Below, one piece after another: positions 37,694 through 48,156 of a DNA stretch of 64,000 bases. The position numbers and the translations under genes were made by a program. The number at the start of each line of letters is the position of its first letter. Position 1 is the first letter of the stretch. Source of the DNA: Tritrichomonas musculus (lineage: Eukaryota; Parabasalia; Tritrichomonadida; Tritrichomonadidae); NCBI GenBank assembly GCA_039105265.1, contig JAPFFF010000042.1:434001-498000 (forward strand), in the 5' to 3' direction. The notes below the pieces were generated by a model that searched no databases, had not been told where the DNA came from, and saw nothing but the letters and a program-made list of their open reading frames with translations.

Positions 37694-39475
37694 TCATTTC
37701 TTATTTCTGTTCTTCTTTTTGTTCTTATTCTTTTTTGAAACAAACTTATTCTGCTTTTGTTGGGGTGGCTGTTGCTGCTGTGCTTTTTTCTGGTTATATT
37801 TTTGCTTTGGCTTTTCTTTTTCTATTTCTTTTTCAAAAAGATCGTCTTCATCTGGAAAGTCAGGTATATCATCAAATTCTTTGAAACAGTTATTAAAAAG
37901 TTCATTATTTTGTATATTTGAATTTTCTGGTGCTCCATGAGCTATTCTGTGAAGTTGATTGGTGGTAGTAAAGTCATCATAAACATCTCCGTTGTAATGA
38001 ATTGATTCACTTTGTTGAGAAACAAGTGCTTTCGCAAGTTGTTGAATTGCTGGATGATAATGTGTAACATATAGTGAAAGAATCCAAGGGAAAGTTTCCT
38101 TTGCTGATGGATCATCAAGATTAGTTGAATAAAAATTATAATTCTTATCGGCTTCTGGGTTTTCAGATTGAAACATTTTTTGTAATTGTGGCTTCTTTTC
38201 AAAAAGCTTAATTATAAATACAAGAACTGCTGTAGCAAAAGTAACGTTCATTTCAAGACCTACTTGAAGTAAGCGTTGAACAAAATTGCAGATAATATTT
38301 TCATTAGTTTCATTTGAAAGAGCTTCCATCAAAAAATTGAGAAGTTGAGGATGCTTCGAAGATCCTGTAAAATCACTAGCAAGCAATGATGAATATAAAA
38401 AGTTATAAAATTCAATTGGTATTGATCCTGACAATTTATGAATTGAAAAGAGAAGCTTTAATGCAGGAAGTGCAATATTGAGAGGTGCTTTTTTAACATG
38501 ATCATAAAGAGGCTTGATCAAACTTTCCATGTCCTTTGGATCTGTGCAAACAGCAGCACACTTCTCAGCAGATCTCATTAATGAAGATAAAACTTTTGAA
38601 TTTGAAGCATCATTTGATGTCTTTAAAATTTCAAGTAGTTTTGGCCTAACTGTTTCTATTAAACTTTTGGCTGTTTCTGTATCTTTTTTGTTTAATGAAA
38701 GTTGTCCAATGAATTTCATTGTTCTCTTTTGACTTTCTTCTGAAAAATTTGGTTGTTGCGCTTTTATCGCATTTATAACTGATTCTGTCATTTGGGGGTG
38801 ATCTTTAAGAACAGATAATAATGTAGACTGAGCAATCACTGAAACAGCTTTAAGTGGATCACCAAACTTATCAACAAGAACTGCTAGTAAAGCTTGTTCA
38901 TTTTCTGGAGCTGCTTTAAGTAATTCCCCAAGTGCTTTAATAGCTGGTTCACGAACAAATTGTTGATGAGCTTTTGCCATGGTCTCAACATTGGTAATAA
39001 AATTGGAATAAGTTCGTTTGAGTTGATCTTCAAAATAAAAAAGAAGAAGACCAGAATCTTTAGCTGATCTAAGTGGCTGTTCCTCAAATTTTTTAAGTGG
39101 GCGAGGTGGCAAAAGATACTTGGTATATATTTGAACAGCATTTTGCATTGTTTCAATTGCGACTCTAGGTTTTGAATTTATCATTTCGTTTAAAGATTGA
39201 AGATGCTTCAGAGATAAAAGAGGTGTTTCTTGAATTGAAACTTTTATGGCTGAATATTTATCTTTTCTAGTTCCGCTTTCCATGATTTCTTTGGTAAGTT
39301 CATCATCGTCTTCTTGAGATTTAACGTAATCTTCAAATAATTTAGATGATTTTTGAAGAAGTTGATGAATTTCTTTACCTGGTATATTTTGTGGTGGTTT
39401 TGCTGATGGATTTGTGTATAAAAGTTGATACCAAGGAACGCCAGATTGAAAATTCATGTAGATTTTGTTTTCCAT
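37694..39475 (-). CDS. Noc1/Mak21/CEBPZ-family ribosome biogenesis factor
   Basis: The protein is 593 residues from ATG 39475. Family signatures are clear: VPWYQLLYTNPSAKPP at the N-terminus, then KDKYSAIKVSIQETPLLSLK and QIYTKYLLPPRPLKKFEEQP. LLFYFEDQLKRTYSNFI follows, then the CBF/Mak21 domain ending FPWILSLYVTHYHPAIQQLA. HEAT-like helices fill the middle. The C-terminus is a Lys/Gln-rich basic tail (KKNKNKKKNRNKK), usual for nucleolar factors. Yeast and human members are about 1000 residues; this one keeps the core and lacks long flanking regions. It is expected to work with Noc2 in nuclear export of pre-60S particles. Confidence 0.9.
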   Translation of the reverse strand: MENKIYMNFQSGVPWYQLLYTNPSAKPPQNIPGKEIHQLLQKSSKLFEDYVKSQEDDDELTKEIMESGTRKDKYSAIKVSIQETPLLSLKHLQSLNEMINSKPRVAIETMQNAVQIYTKYLLPPRPLKKFEEQPLRSAKDSGLLLFYFEDQLKRTYSNFITNVETMAKAHQQFVREPAIKALGELLKAAPENEQALLAVLVDKFGDPLKAVSVIAQSTLLSVLKDHPQMTESVINAIKAQQPNFSEESQKRTMKFIGQLSLNKKDTETAKSLIETVRPKLLEILKTSNDASNSKVLSSLMRSAEKCAAVCTDPKDMESLIKPLYDHVKKAPLNIALPALKLLFSIHKLSGSIPIEFYNFLYSSLLASDFTGSSKHPQLLNFLMEALSNETNENIICNFVQRLLQVGLEMNVTFATAVLVFIIKLFEKKPQLQKMFQSENPEADKNYNFYSTNLDDPSAKETFPWILSLYVTHYHPAIQQLAKALVSQQSESIHYNGDVYDDFTTTNQLHRIAHGAPENSNIQNNELFNNCFKEFDDIPDFPDEDDLFEKEIEKEKPKQKYNQKKAQQQQPPQQKQNKFVSKKNKNKKKNRNKK

Positions 39476-39798
39476 CGGTCGTCAAAATCGCTTCAAAAAG
39501 TTGTGAATGACGACGACCATATATAAAACGGTTTTAAAATCTCTTTTCGAAAGGAGCATTCAATAATATGAATCAAGTTTCAGTTGTTATACAACTGGCT
39601 TGAATAAATGTGCCCGAACGATTTTTCAGTTTGAATGCAACTATATCATAAATCATAAAGTATTTCTCAATCAATAAAAAAAATAATGATTATGTTTTGA
39701 ACGAATATTTGGCCGCTCAGTTCATAAATTTTATGTTCATTAAAATTTATAGTTTAATAAAATATAAAAAAGAAGTCAGTTAATAAAATTGGCGACTT
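39476..39798. promoter_or_regulatory. Intergenic, upstream of the Noc1-like gene
   Basis: I see no gene. It contains the promoter of the Noc1-like gene (ACGACGACCATATATAAAAC near 39510) and the downstream end of the MOCOS-like gene. Confidence 0.4.
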
Positions 39799-41349
39799 TT
39801 ACTTATCGACAAAATATGTCTCAACGAAGTGTGTAAATTGTTCAATATCTTCCAATGTTGTATAGGCGCCTAAAGAAATTCTTACTGCACCAAGAGGAAT
39901 TCCATTAATGATATCAATGCTATCGTGACAACTTGTTTTGTTATTATAATACTCCTCAACTTGGTCATCATTCAAATTATTAGCTCTTGTGCAAGCTCCT
40001 GGGTTGCAGAAGCATCCAACACGAATATTTATTTTTTCTTTTGCAGCATTTAGCATCACTTCATTATAGCCAATATATCCTCCTTTATTATTTAAAAAGT
40101 TGACTGTAACAATTGGTCCCTGTAATCTATAATCATTTCTTGTATGGCTTCCATAAATTCTTACAACAGGCCTTCCGTTTGAATGTCTAATCATATTTAA
40201 TCTTAAGAAGAGTTCACGAGCAACGCACCATGTATGACGAGAAATGTTTTCAATTCCAATTTCATTCAATTTTTTAAGTCCTTCATGAAGTGCAATAATT
40301 GAGAGGAAAGGAATTGTTCCATCTTCAAATCGAGAACAGCCACGTGGTTGTAATAATGCAAAATCTTTTCCGCAGGTTGCCATAACAACGGTGCCTCCGC
40401 TGAATCCCATTTTTCTAAGATTTGGAACGAGATCATTTTTGACCACTAATGCTCCCAAATTTGGAAATCCAAATATTTTATAAAAGCTCATTACAACAAA
40501 GTCAGCTGGATATTTATCAAGATTGAGTTTGTTTGTGGCTAAAAAAGCTGCTGCATCGAGTAAAACATACCATTTACCTTTTTTCTGTGTAAACCTATCT
40601 CCAAAGTCAGTTTCTTGGAACTTTCTGATCCATTCAAGAGGGTACTTTTTGCCAGCAAAATTTTCTTCAGCTGGGAAAGCAAATAAATGATTGACAACAT
40701 CAGCTCTAGAGCCTTGAATTTTTCTTCCACTTGCTTGAAGATCATTTTCGTCTACTGTCTTGAATTTTGCACCCCAGTGAGAAGCCCAGCTTCGAATTCC
40801 TAAAACGCTATTGTGGTTATCTCGAGTATATAAATAAAGAGAATCCTCTGTCCATGGGAATGACTCAGCAAGAAGTCTTAATGAAGCTGTTGCACTTGCC
40901 GTGAAAATGACTGTGTACTTACTGCTTGTTGTTCCTAAGAAATTTAAAACGAGATCACGAGCTCCTTCAACAAGTTCTGTTGTATATGAGCTAGCTGGCG
41001 ATAAGGAATGAGGATTAGCAAAAAGATTGTGACGATATAATTCGAAAATATCATTAATTTGTGATGTTCGATATAAAGCGCTCCCTGTGTAGTCAAGATA
41101 TATGGAACCATTTAAATGATCCATATCATTGTCTCGAATCTCATCCAATAGTCCGTTATATCCATACCATTCTTCATAGTCAGACCAAAATTCACGATTC
41201 GGGTGATTAACTTTTTTTGGCGATTTTGATATTGAATCCAAAGATGATGCTGTTGTATAGTGAGGAAAATTATAAAAAAATATACTGCTAAGTAAACCAG
41301 TTAAAGCCAATAAATATGGAAATAGAACAACACATTTTGATTCTTCCAT
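39799..41349 (-). CDS. MOCOS-like PLP-dependent cysteine desulfurase, membrane anchored
   Basis: The protein is 516 residues from ATG 41349. An N-terminal hydrophobic helix (about 8-27, FPYLLALTGLLSSIFFYNF) suggests a membrane anchor or signal. The rest is a class V aminotransferase fold as in the N-terminal domain of molybdenum cofactor sulfurase: IYLDYTGSALYRTSQI, NPHSLSPASSYT, VIFTASATASLRLLAESFPW, the PLP-lysine region VVMSFYKIFGFPNLGALVV (about 285-303) and the active Cys in VGCFCNPGACTR (about 440). The MOSC domain of full MOCOS is absent from this frame. It may supply sulfur to molybdenum enzymes or to another acceptor. Confidence 0.85.
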   Translation of the reverse strand: MEESKCVVLFPYLLALTGLLSSIFFYNFPHYTTASSLDSISKSPKKVNHPNREFWSDYEEWYGYNGLLDEIRDNDMDHLNGSIYLDYTGSALYRTSQINDIFELYRHNLFANPHSLSPASSYTTELVEGARDLVLNFLGTTSSKYTVIFTASATASLRLLAESFPWTEDSLYLYTRDNHNSVLGIRSWASHWGAKFKTVDENDLQASGRKIQGSRADVVNHLFAFPAEENFAGKKYPLEWIRKFQETDFGDRFTQKKGKWYVLLDAAAFLATNKLNLDKYPADFVVMSFYKIFGFPNLGALVVKNDLVPNLRKMGFSGGTVVMATCGKDFALLQPRGCSRFEDGTIPFLSIIALHEGLKKLNEIGIENISRHTWCVARELFLRLNMIRHSNGRPVVRIYGSHTRNDYRLQGPIVTVNFLNNKGGYIGYNEVMLNAAKEKINIRVGCFCNPGACTRANNLNDDQVEEYYNNKTSCHDSIDIINGIPLGAVRISLGAYTTLEDIEQFTHFVETYFVDK

Positions 41350-42223
41350 TTAGAAAAATAAATTTAGTTTAACAAATTTTTCTAATTAGAAATTCAATTT
41401 TTCAATTTATTGAAAAATCTCGCATTTTGGCCAGACAAACGTAAACTACTGAATAATAAACTGTTTCCAATCTGACGAGAACAAAAATTGAATGGTATTG
41501 AATAAAAAACACGTTATTTACAAAATAATTCTATTCATAAATGTTTTTACAAATGTTGTAAAGTATTCATTTTCTTAAAAAATTTTAATTTTATTAATAG
41601 AATTAACAAATTTATGAGATTTTTTTCATCAGTTCTCCATGCACATATGCTACAAAATATCTATAATGTGTAAATAACTAAATTGACATTATTAATGTTT
41701 ATGATAATTGATAGTAGAACGAATAAACAATGTTTATGATAATTAATTTTTTTTCTTTATTTATTGAGTTATATTCACTAAAATTCCAATCAATAATGAA
41801 AAAATGTTTCCAATACGAGCCAAAACATATATTACTGAACTTTCAATTTACAGCACAATACTTAAAAATCGATGATCATCAACTATTATGTAAATTCATG
41901 ATCAAAAAATAGTATTTGAGCAAGTGTTTACAAAAGAAATTCTATTTTAATGTCATTGCAGGCTTTACAATGCGTTTTCTAGCGAATTTGTGCAAAGATA
42001 TATGATAATTTTCACCAAAGATTAGGTAAATTGTATTTTTTTGAGGATTTTTTCCTTACAAAATATGAATTAATGATAGATACAACATTAACCATATGCA
42101 AAAATATATGTTTTTATATAAAAATGATTCTTTTTTTCTTGGTTTTTTTATTATTTTCCCCTTTTTCCCCTTTAGCAATTCAATTTTTTTCAATATATCT
42201 CACAAAAAAAATCATTCATGCTA
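41350..42223. other. Intergenic, upstream of the MOCOS-like gene
   Basis: This stretch is AT-rich. It holds the left arm (41460-41486, contains CAATCTGACGAGAACA) of a long inverted pair whose right arm is at 43191-43217. A short direct repeat AATGTTTATGATAATT lies near 41695 and 41729. Small frames here are not convincing genes. Confidence 0.55.
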
Positions 42224-42225
42224 TA

Positions 42226-43096
42226 GGGGGTTTAACCGTTCGTAAAGTGTCAAAAATTTTCATTAAGATTAAAAAAGATAGATTTCATTAAATAAATAAG
42301 ATATTATTATACTATATTAATATTTATTTATATAAATACTCTAAGTATTAAAAAATATATATACTAACATTAAAAAATTCATTTTTTATTTTTCTGAGAG
42401 ATAAAAACTTTTTCAAATGTTAAAATTACATATAGTTATAAAAATATCTATCAAAATATAGCCTATTTCATTTATATTTTTTAAAATATAATATTAAAAT
42501 ACTAATTGGAAGAGCAAAATAGAAAATGAACCATAATAATAAAAGTAAATGAAATAAAGAATTCAAAATCACTTCATTAATGAATTTATAATTTATTAAT
42601 GAAGTCAAGAATTCAAAATCACTTCATTAATGAATTTATAATTTTTCCAAATCTCTGGAAATATCTTGAAGAAAAAGTGCTCTTGAAATAAAATAAAAAA
42701 ATATTTAAAAATTAAATGTAATGAAAATTCATTATATATTAATAAATCTTTAATTATTTATATATTAATCAAATAATGCAAATTTTCCAAAAAACTTTAA
42801 TATTTAGAAAATATTTTCTATAATTATATCATTCTTTTATCTAGAATATTAATTTGATCATAATTTGGTATTTTTATTTAGTTTACAATGAAAAAAATGA
42901 ATAGCATTATTTCATATTAATTGAATAGTGCACTATTGAATTTTATTATTCATCAAAATTATAGGTTCCTATAGACGGATTTTATATTTGAGATTTTAAT
43001 TAATAATTATTAAATATATTTAGTATAAATATCAATTTTGTTATGAAATATCTTACTTTTTTTATTTTCTGACAGTTTACGAACGGTTAAACCCCC
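42226..43096. mobile_element. MITE-like element with GGGGGTTTAACCG termini
   Basis: Terminal inverted repeats of about 31 bp (start GGGGGTTTAACCGTTCGTAA) lie at 42226-42256 and 43066-43096 with about two mismatches. TA is duplicated on each side (42224-42225, 43097-43098). The 871-bp interior is very AT-rich and non-coding, with a 38-bp direct repeat (AAGAATTCAAAATCACTTCA...) at 42557 and 42607. The TA target suggests mobilisation by a Tc1/mariner-type transposase. Confidence 0.82.
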
Positions 43097-43098
43097 TA

Positions 43099-43449
43099 TT
43101 TCATGCTGGGACAAAATTGAATACTTTTCAGTATATATTTAAAAAGTTTGTCCCAAGCTTTTTGAATTCGACTTTATATAACACAAAAAGTTATGTTCTC
43201 GTCAGATTGAAAACAGTGTACATCAAAAATTTGGGTATATCCTGCGAAAAAATAAATATTTATTGGATATATACCGCATTATACATCAAATATCAAATAT
43301 CGATTATTATTTAATTAAATATCAAATATTCAAAGCATTAAAGCATTTCCTTAATTCATTGCTTTAAGACATCGAAAAATAACTAGAAACGTTATATTTC
43401 AATTGGTCAACTGTTAATATTAAATAAAGATCAAAATAAAAAAGAAAAT

Positions 43450-43484
<35 letters not shown>

Positions 43485-43515
43485 AACGTTAAATTCAAAT
43501 TTTAAAAAAAAAAAA
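43099..43515. other. Intergenic with right inverted arm and A-run
   Basis: It carries the right arm of the outer inverted pair (43191-43217) and a homopolymer A run of about 30 at 43453-43483, just downstream of the next gene's stop. Confidence 0.55.
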
Positions 43516-46500
43516 TTAATGTGAACTAAAATAATCTTTGAAAAAAGTTATGCTATTTGGAACAGATTCTGGTGGTGGGAGTTTAATTTCGTTTGGTGAG
43601 ACCATTCTTAACTCCACAAAATTATCTACGTCACGGAACGAAACAGTTGGGCCAAATGAAGCTAAAACATTAAACGATGCTGGTTGAGCATCATTCTTTA
43701 TTGATAATAAACGCGCCAAAAGTTTTGCATACTTTGAAGATATAGATACATCATTACAAATTGAAGAAAGAAGAAGGAAGAGATCTATTCCATTAATATC
43801 TTTGATTAAATTAAAATCTTCTCCAAGGAAATTAACAACGAAAGATACAATATTCAATTTGAAATCGAAATCTTGAATAATATTTGAAGATGTGAATCTG
43901 AACAAGAACCTTAAAAGATTCTTCTTCGATTTAGGATCAACTGCTTTATTAACATGCTGTGCAAGATCGTTAATATTTCGTATTTCTGATATTTTGAAAC
44001 CACTAAGTCCCCATAAATTTTGCAATATTTCATAAGCAGTAAAGAGGCATTTATTGTTAGAAAGTTGTGAAAGTGATTTTAAGAAAGAAGCTGTTTCTAA
44101 ATATGTTGGAGACTTAAGGGATTCAACTGATAAAAGAACAGCAACTGCTGTCATTAAAACAATATTTTCATCAAGTTGTTGTAAAACACATTTGTTTGCT
44201 AATAATCTAGGCAAACTTGCTGATATTTTGCCCATTAGTCGTGGATGACCATTTTCATACATAAATGATAATATGAAATTAATAAACATTGAAGTTCCTT
44301 CAGCATCGCATATGTTATTAAGTCTGGAAATAACTATTGGAACAAAAGTCAAAAAGCTATTTATGTTGTCATTAATTGCATAATTAGCTATCAAGTTAAT
44401 TAATGGTTTAACATGGGCAGGTGAAATTAAAGGTGATATCTCCTTAACAAAGGAGAAGCAATGAGATGGAAGAGATTTTGGAATTAAAATACTTTCAAAT
44501 TTATCACAAACAGTAGGTGAATATTTCTTCAAAATTGTATATAATTTTGTACAAATTGAATTAAATTGAAGGCCACTGAAAGATTCGATCGATAAATCAA
44601 GTTGATGCATCAAAGAAAATAGGAGAGGAGGAACCCTCTTTGACTTTTCTTGTCTCTGACTTTCAAAAGAAAATAGTGAATAAAGTACAATTTGAGCAAG
44701 AATTGGTTCGAAATATTTAATTGAATTATCAACCAATGCTAAAATCAAAGATAAGCTAGAAATCGGTACTTTTTGTTTATAATCTTTCATTATTGTCCAA
44801 ATATCTTCAGTTGATGAGACAGAGAAGCATCTTAATTTTTCTAATAAATATGCAGATACTTGTTGAGGGCAAGCTTTGAAAGCAATTTGCGATACAAATG
44901 CTGCTGCTTCATAATTTGAATCATTAGAGAACATTAGATCAAACATTTGTCCCAAACTTCCCTTATTTTCTGAGAAAATCTTAAAAAGAGTTTTTTGAAG
45001 AGGAAGCAAAACAGTTGAATCTTCACAAACTTGAGAAATGACAGAAAAGACAGTTTCGAAATCGTTGACATTTGCATTCTGTTCAAGATAAGGAGTGAAG
45101 AAGAGTGAGACTTTTTGTCTTTTTCTTACCCATTCAACTGAATCTGCTAATAATTGAGTATAGGCAAATATTTCGTCATCTGATAAAGTTTTTTCAATAA
45201 TTTGCCAGATTTTATTTTCTGTTTCAATATCGTACTCAGACAGAGGATTGATGAGGAATTTTTCTCTGTCACCAACCAGCATTTTGGCTATATAAATTCC
45301 AAGGTTGGGATCAGTTTGGAATATTGACATGGCAAGAACAAATAACTGAGTCAATTCTGATCTTGTTAATTGCATTCCACTTCTTAAAATAGCCCAGCCT
45401 ATTGTTGATGATTTTCTTGAAGATAAAGCTGATTTGAAGATCATTGATCTACTTTCTTGATTCATCTTAAACATTGCATATAAGCACTCATTGACAGCAT
45501 ATTGAATACTACTGTTTTCTGGTGACTTTTCAGCAATTGTAATAATATAGTCTGTAGCATTTTTAATCATATCGGGTTGTAATTTCAAGGCTCCAAGAAT
45601 AGCGCCTATAAAGTCAAGAAAAGCAAAAATGAATGGCTCGTTTATAACAAAAAGTTCTTTCGTGTCGACTTTTTTCATTACTGTTGAAATCAAATTAGGA
45701 TCACGTTTTGAAAGAGCAATTAATGAGTTTGGCTTCTTTCTAATATAGGAACTAATTACATTGAGCGTGAGAATTTCATATGGAATATCTTTTTCAAGTT
45801 TTGATCTTGGATTATTAATATAATTGGTAAGAGTTTCATCAAAAATAGTTGTTGGGCCATTATATGATGAAAAATGTCTATTGCTAATAAATGCCGTTTG
45901 AATAAACAAAAAGTTCTTCCATGGTTGGCCGTTATATTTCTGATATAATTTTTCATATTCATTGAAGAAGACTTGCCAAACTGATGGATGTAAAAGTTGA
46001 AGGTATGGAATAATAACTTCTTTTTTCCATTTGTACATGTATTCTAGAGCAACTGAAAGGAAGAGGGTGGTGATTTCGATTTTTCTTCCATTCTTTGTTG
46101 CTCTTGCTATAGAAAACAAAGCTTTCAAAAATGCATCTGTAAATTCTCGATTTTCAAATCTGTTCATGCAAACCCAGAATTCAGCTGCTTTGGTGTAAAT
46201 GCTACAAAACCAATCTTCGTTCTTATAATAGCATGACTGAATTGATAAGTCTTTATGTTCAAGGAAATATGTTCCTAAGAAATATGTATTTGCATACCTA
46301 ATAAGAATTGTGTAAAGATGATGTAAAGCAGAATGTACTGGTTTTGTCGAGTAGAATAAAAATGGAAACATGGCTGTATCAATTGTCAGAAGTAATTTGT
46401 CCAGAGATGGGATTTTTTGGTAGTCTTTATAGCATAAAATTGCTTCAAAATAATTTGAAAATTGATTAATAACAGAAACTAATAAATCCTGTGGTAAAAT

Positions 46501-48090
46501 TTGATCAATTCTACTAGCAACATTTGTTGGGATTGTGGTTGTTAAATTAGACGAAATTACAGAAAATTGAGTTTCAATCAATATTCGAGTGTAACTTTTA
46601 AAAACAGCTAATGAAATGTTTACATCATTTGTGGTAAATAAATCTGAAATGATAGGCTGAAACATTTCTTGTCCTTTGGGCACATTAACCCAAATGGCAG
46701 GTATGCAAGGAATAGCAGATTCAATAACAGACTTATCCATTGATGAAGATAAAATAGATGGAATGGATGGAGAAATTGAAGCTATTAATTGTGAAGCAGC
46801 TGCCTTTGACAAAGGAAGTATTTTTGAAAGCAGTTTGATACTAAATAGCATCATTGGGATTTGATCTTTCATTTGAAGAATTGTTGATAAAATAGGTTTT
46901 AAAAAGTCAGCAACAGGTCCAATATCTTTGGTGGCAGCAGTTGAAAAAACTTCAACTAATAAATCAACATCTTGATTTTTGGCGGCCAATGACATTGATT
47001 TTCCTTTTTTGAAAAACATTTCCTTCATTTCTTTAACATATTGATCAACTGGAAACTTAGCTGGGCACATTAAATTTGCTGATAAAATACATAATTTTTC
47101 AAGGTCTGGGTATCCTGTCTTTTGATAAGACTTAAGAAGCTTTCCAAGTTTCTCAAAACGAGGTTTGGGACGATTGTCTAAATAAAATAGTCGAATTAAA
47201 GCTTTCATATACCTGTAATCAAACTTCTTAGTTGGTAACAATTTGCTGACAGAAGAGACAAAAGTTGAATTTATTTCAATATTTGAAGAATTCATACATG
47301 TCAATGCAATGAAGCTGATTAATTCGTTCGAAGATTCTTCTCCAATTCTTTGAGAAATCGCAATTAACTCATTAATGGAATCAGTTTTTGCATTTCTTAA
47401 AAATTTAAGATTTTGTAAAAATGTAATAAACGCCTTTTTTCCTTCTTTTTGTTTTAACGAGCCTGATAAAATGTTGATACGGTTAAAAATAGCAGAAAAC
47501 CAATTTGGATCAGCGGAAAGAGTCGAATATATTTTTCCTTCAAATCGTTTTTCTGTGAAATTTTCAGGTGCTTGTAGGCATAAATCGTATAAGATATTAT
47601 GTACTTGATCGTGAATTTCAGAAAGGTTGGTTATCTTTTGAGTTTCGATAATTTTATAGAGAAAAGAAAGGGATCGTTCGATATGAGGAAAGAAATAATC
47701 AGGAAAAACTATTGCCGGCTGTATTGGGCTTCTTTCATGGGCAAAAGAACGAGATGGATCCACTAACTCGCAAGCAATTGAAAGTGAATCGTAAAGATTT
47801 GAAATGCATAGATCGAAAATCTTTTGAAATACTGATGGATTAATAAGCTCGAGAATAACATTTTCAATTGACTCATAATATAAGAGGCAATCTTTTGCTG
47901 ACATTCTTTCGATTTTTGGGAGAATTCGAGAGATTTCGTTTTTGATAGTTTTATTATTAAGCGTTTTAAGTATATTTTCCATATTTGGTAAAAATTGTGC
48001 GTCGGGTACACTGTTTTCTTTAAGAAGCGCAAAAATTCCGATAGCACCCCACTGAGGGCAGAGCGTATCAGCAGCTTGAATCAAAGACAT
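43516..48090 (-). CDS. Large helical (HEAT/ARM-like) protein, unknown
   Basis: The protein is 1524 residues from ATG 48090 (MSLIQAADTLCPQWGAIG). The frame stays open 22 codons farther to an ATA-type start that reads as an AT-rich leader and is not favoured. The protein is alternating hydrophobic and polar helices from end to end, as in HEAT or armadillo solenoids, with no membrane segment or catalytic motif. The C-terminus ends with a short Pro-rich tail (IKLPPPESVPNS). Size and style are in the range of Ecm29-, Tti1- or exportin-like solenoids, but no signature supports any of them. Codon use is that of the neighbouring host genes. Confidence 0.85.
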   Translation of the reverse strand: MSLIQAADTLCPQWGAIGIFALLKENSVPDAQFLPNMENILKTLNNKTIKNEISRILPKIERMSAKDCLLYYESIENVILELINPSVFQKIFDLCISNLYDSLSIACELVDPSRSFAHERSPIQPAIVFPDYFFPHIERSLSFLYKIIETQKITNLSEIHDQVHNILYDLCLQAPENFTEKRFEGKIYSTLSADPNWFSAIFNRINILSGSLKQKEGKKAFITFLQNLKFLRNAKTDSINELIAISQRIGEESSNELISFIALTCMNSSNIEINSTFVSSVSKLLPTKKFDYRYMKALIRLFYLDNRPKPRFEKLGKLLKSYQKTGYPDLEKLCILSANLMCPAKFPVDQYVKEMKEMFFKKGKSMSLAAKNQDVDLLVEVFSTAATKDIGPVADFLKPILSTILQMKDQIPMMLFSIKLLSKILPLSKAAASQLIASISPSIPSILSSSMDKSVIESAIPCIPAIWVNVPKGQEMFQPIISDLFTTNDVNISLAVFKSYTRILIETQFSVISSNLTTTIPTNVASRIDQILPQDLLVSVINQFSNYFEAILCYKDYQKIPSLDKLLLTIDTAMFPFLFYSTKPVHSALHHLYTILIRYANTYFLGTYFLEHKDLSIQSCYYKNEDWFCSIYTKAAEFWVCMNRFENREFTDAFLKALFSIARATKNGRKIEITTLFLSVALEYMYKWKKEVIIPYLQLLHPSVWQVFFNEYEKLYQKYNGQPWKNFLFIQTAFISNRHFSSYNGPTTIFDETLTNYINNPRSKLEKDIPYEILTLNVISSYIRKKPNSLIALSKRDPNLISTVMKKVDTKELFVINEPFIFAFLDFIGAILGALKLQPDMIKNATDYIITIAEKSPENSSIQYAVNECLYAMFKMNQESRSMIFKSALSSRKSSTIGWAILRSGMQLTRSELTQLFVLAMSIFQTDPNLGIYIAKMLVGDREKFLINPLSEYDIETENKIWQIIEKTLSDDEIFAYTQLLADSVEWVRKRQKVSLFFTPYLEQNANVNDFETVFSVISQVCEDSTVLLPLQKTLFKIFSENKGSLGQMFDLMFSNDSNYEAAAFVSQIAFKACPQQVSAYLLEKLRCFSVSSTEDIWTIMKDYKQKVPISSLSLILALVDNSIKYFEPILAQIVLYSLFSFESQRQEKSKRVPPLLFSLMHQLDLSIESFSGLQFNSICTKLYTILKKYSPTVCDKFESILIPKSLPSHCFSFVKEISPLISPAHVKPLINLIANYAINDNINSFLTFVPIVISRLNNICDAEGTSMFINFILSFMYENGHPRLMGKISASLPRLLANKCVLQQLDENIVLMTAVAVLLSVESLKSPTYLETASFLKSLSQLSNNKCLFTAYEILQNLWGLSGFKISEIRNINDLAQHVNKAVDPKSKKNLLRFLFRFTSSNIIQDFDFKLNIVSFVVNFLGEDFNLIKDINGIDLFLLLSSICNDVSISSKYAKLLARLLSIKNDAQPASFNVLASFGPTVSFRDVDNFVELRMVSPNEIKLPPPESVPNSITFFKDYFSSH

Positions 48091-48156
48091 TTTATTTTTT
48101 CTGTTGAACTTTTTAAGAAATCTAAAACAAAAAATTGAGTTGAATAAATAAATCAA

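Noticed and set aside
42031-42291. 86-codon hydrophobic plus-strand frame
   Set aside because: It runs across the boundary of the MITE-like element and reads as AT-rich chance sequence.
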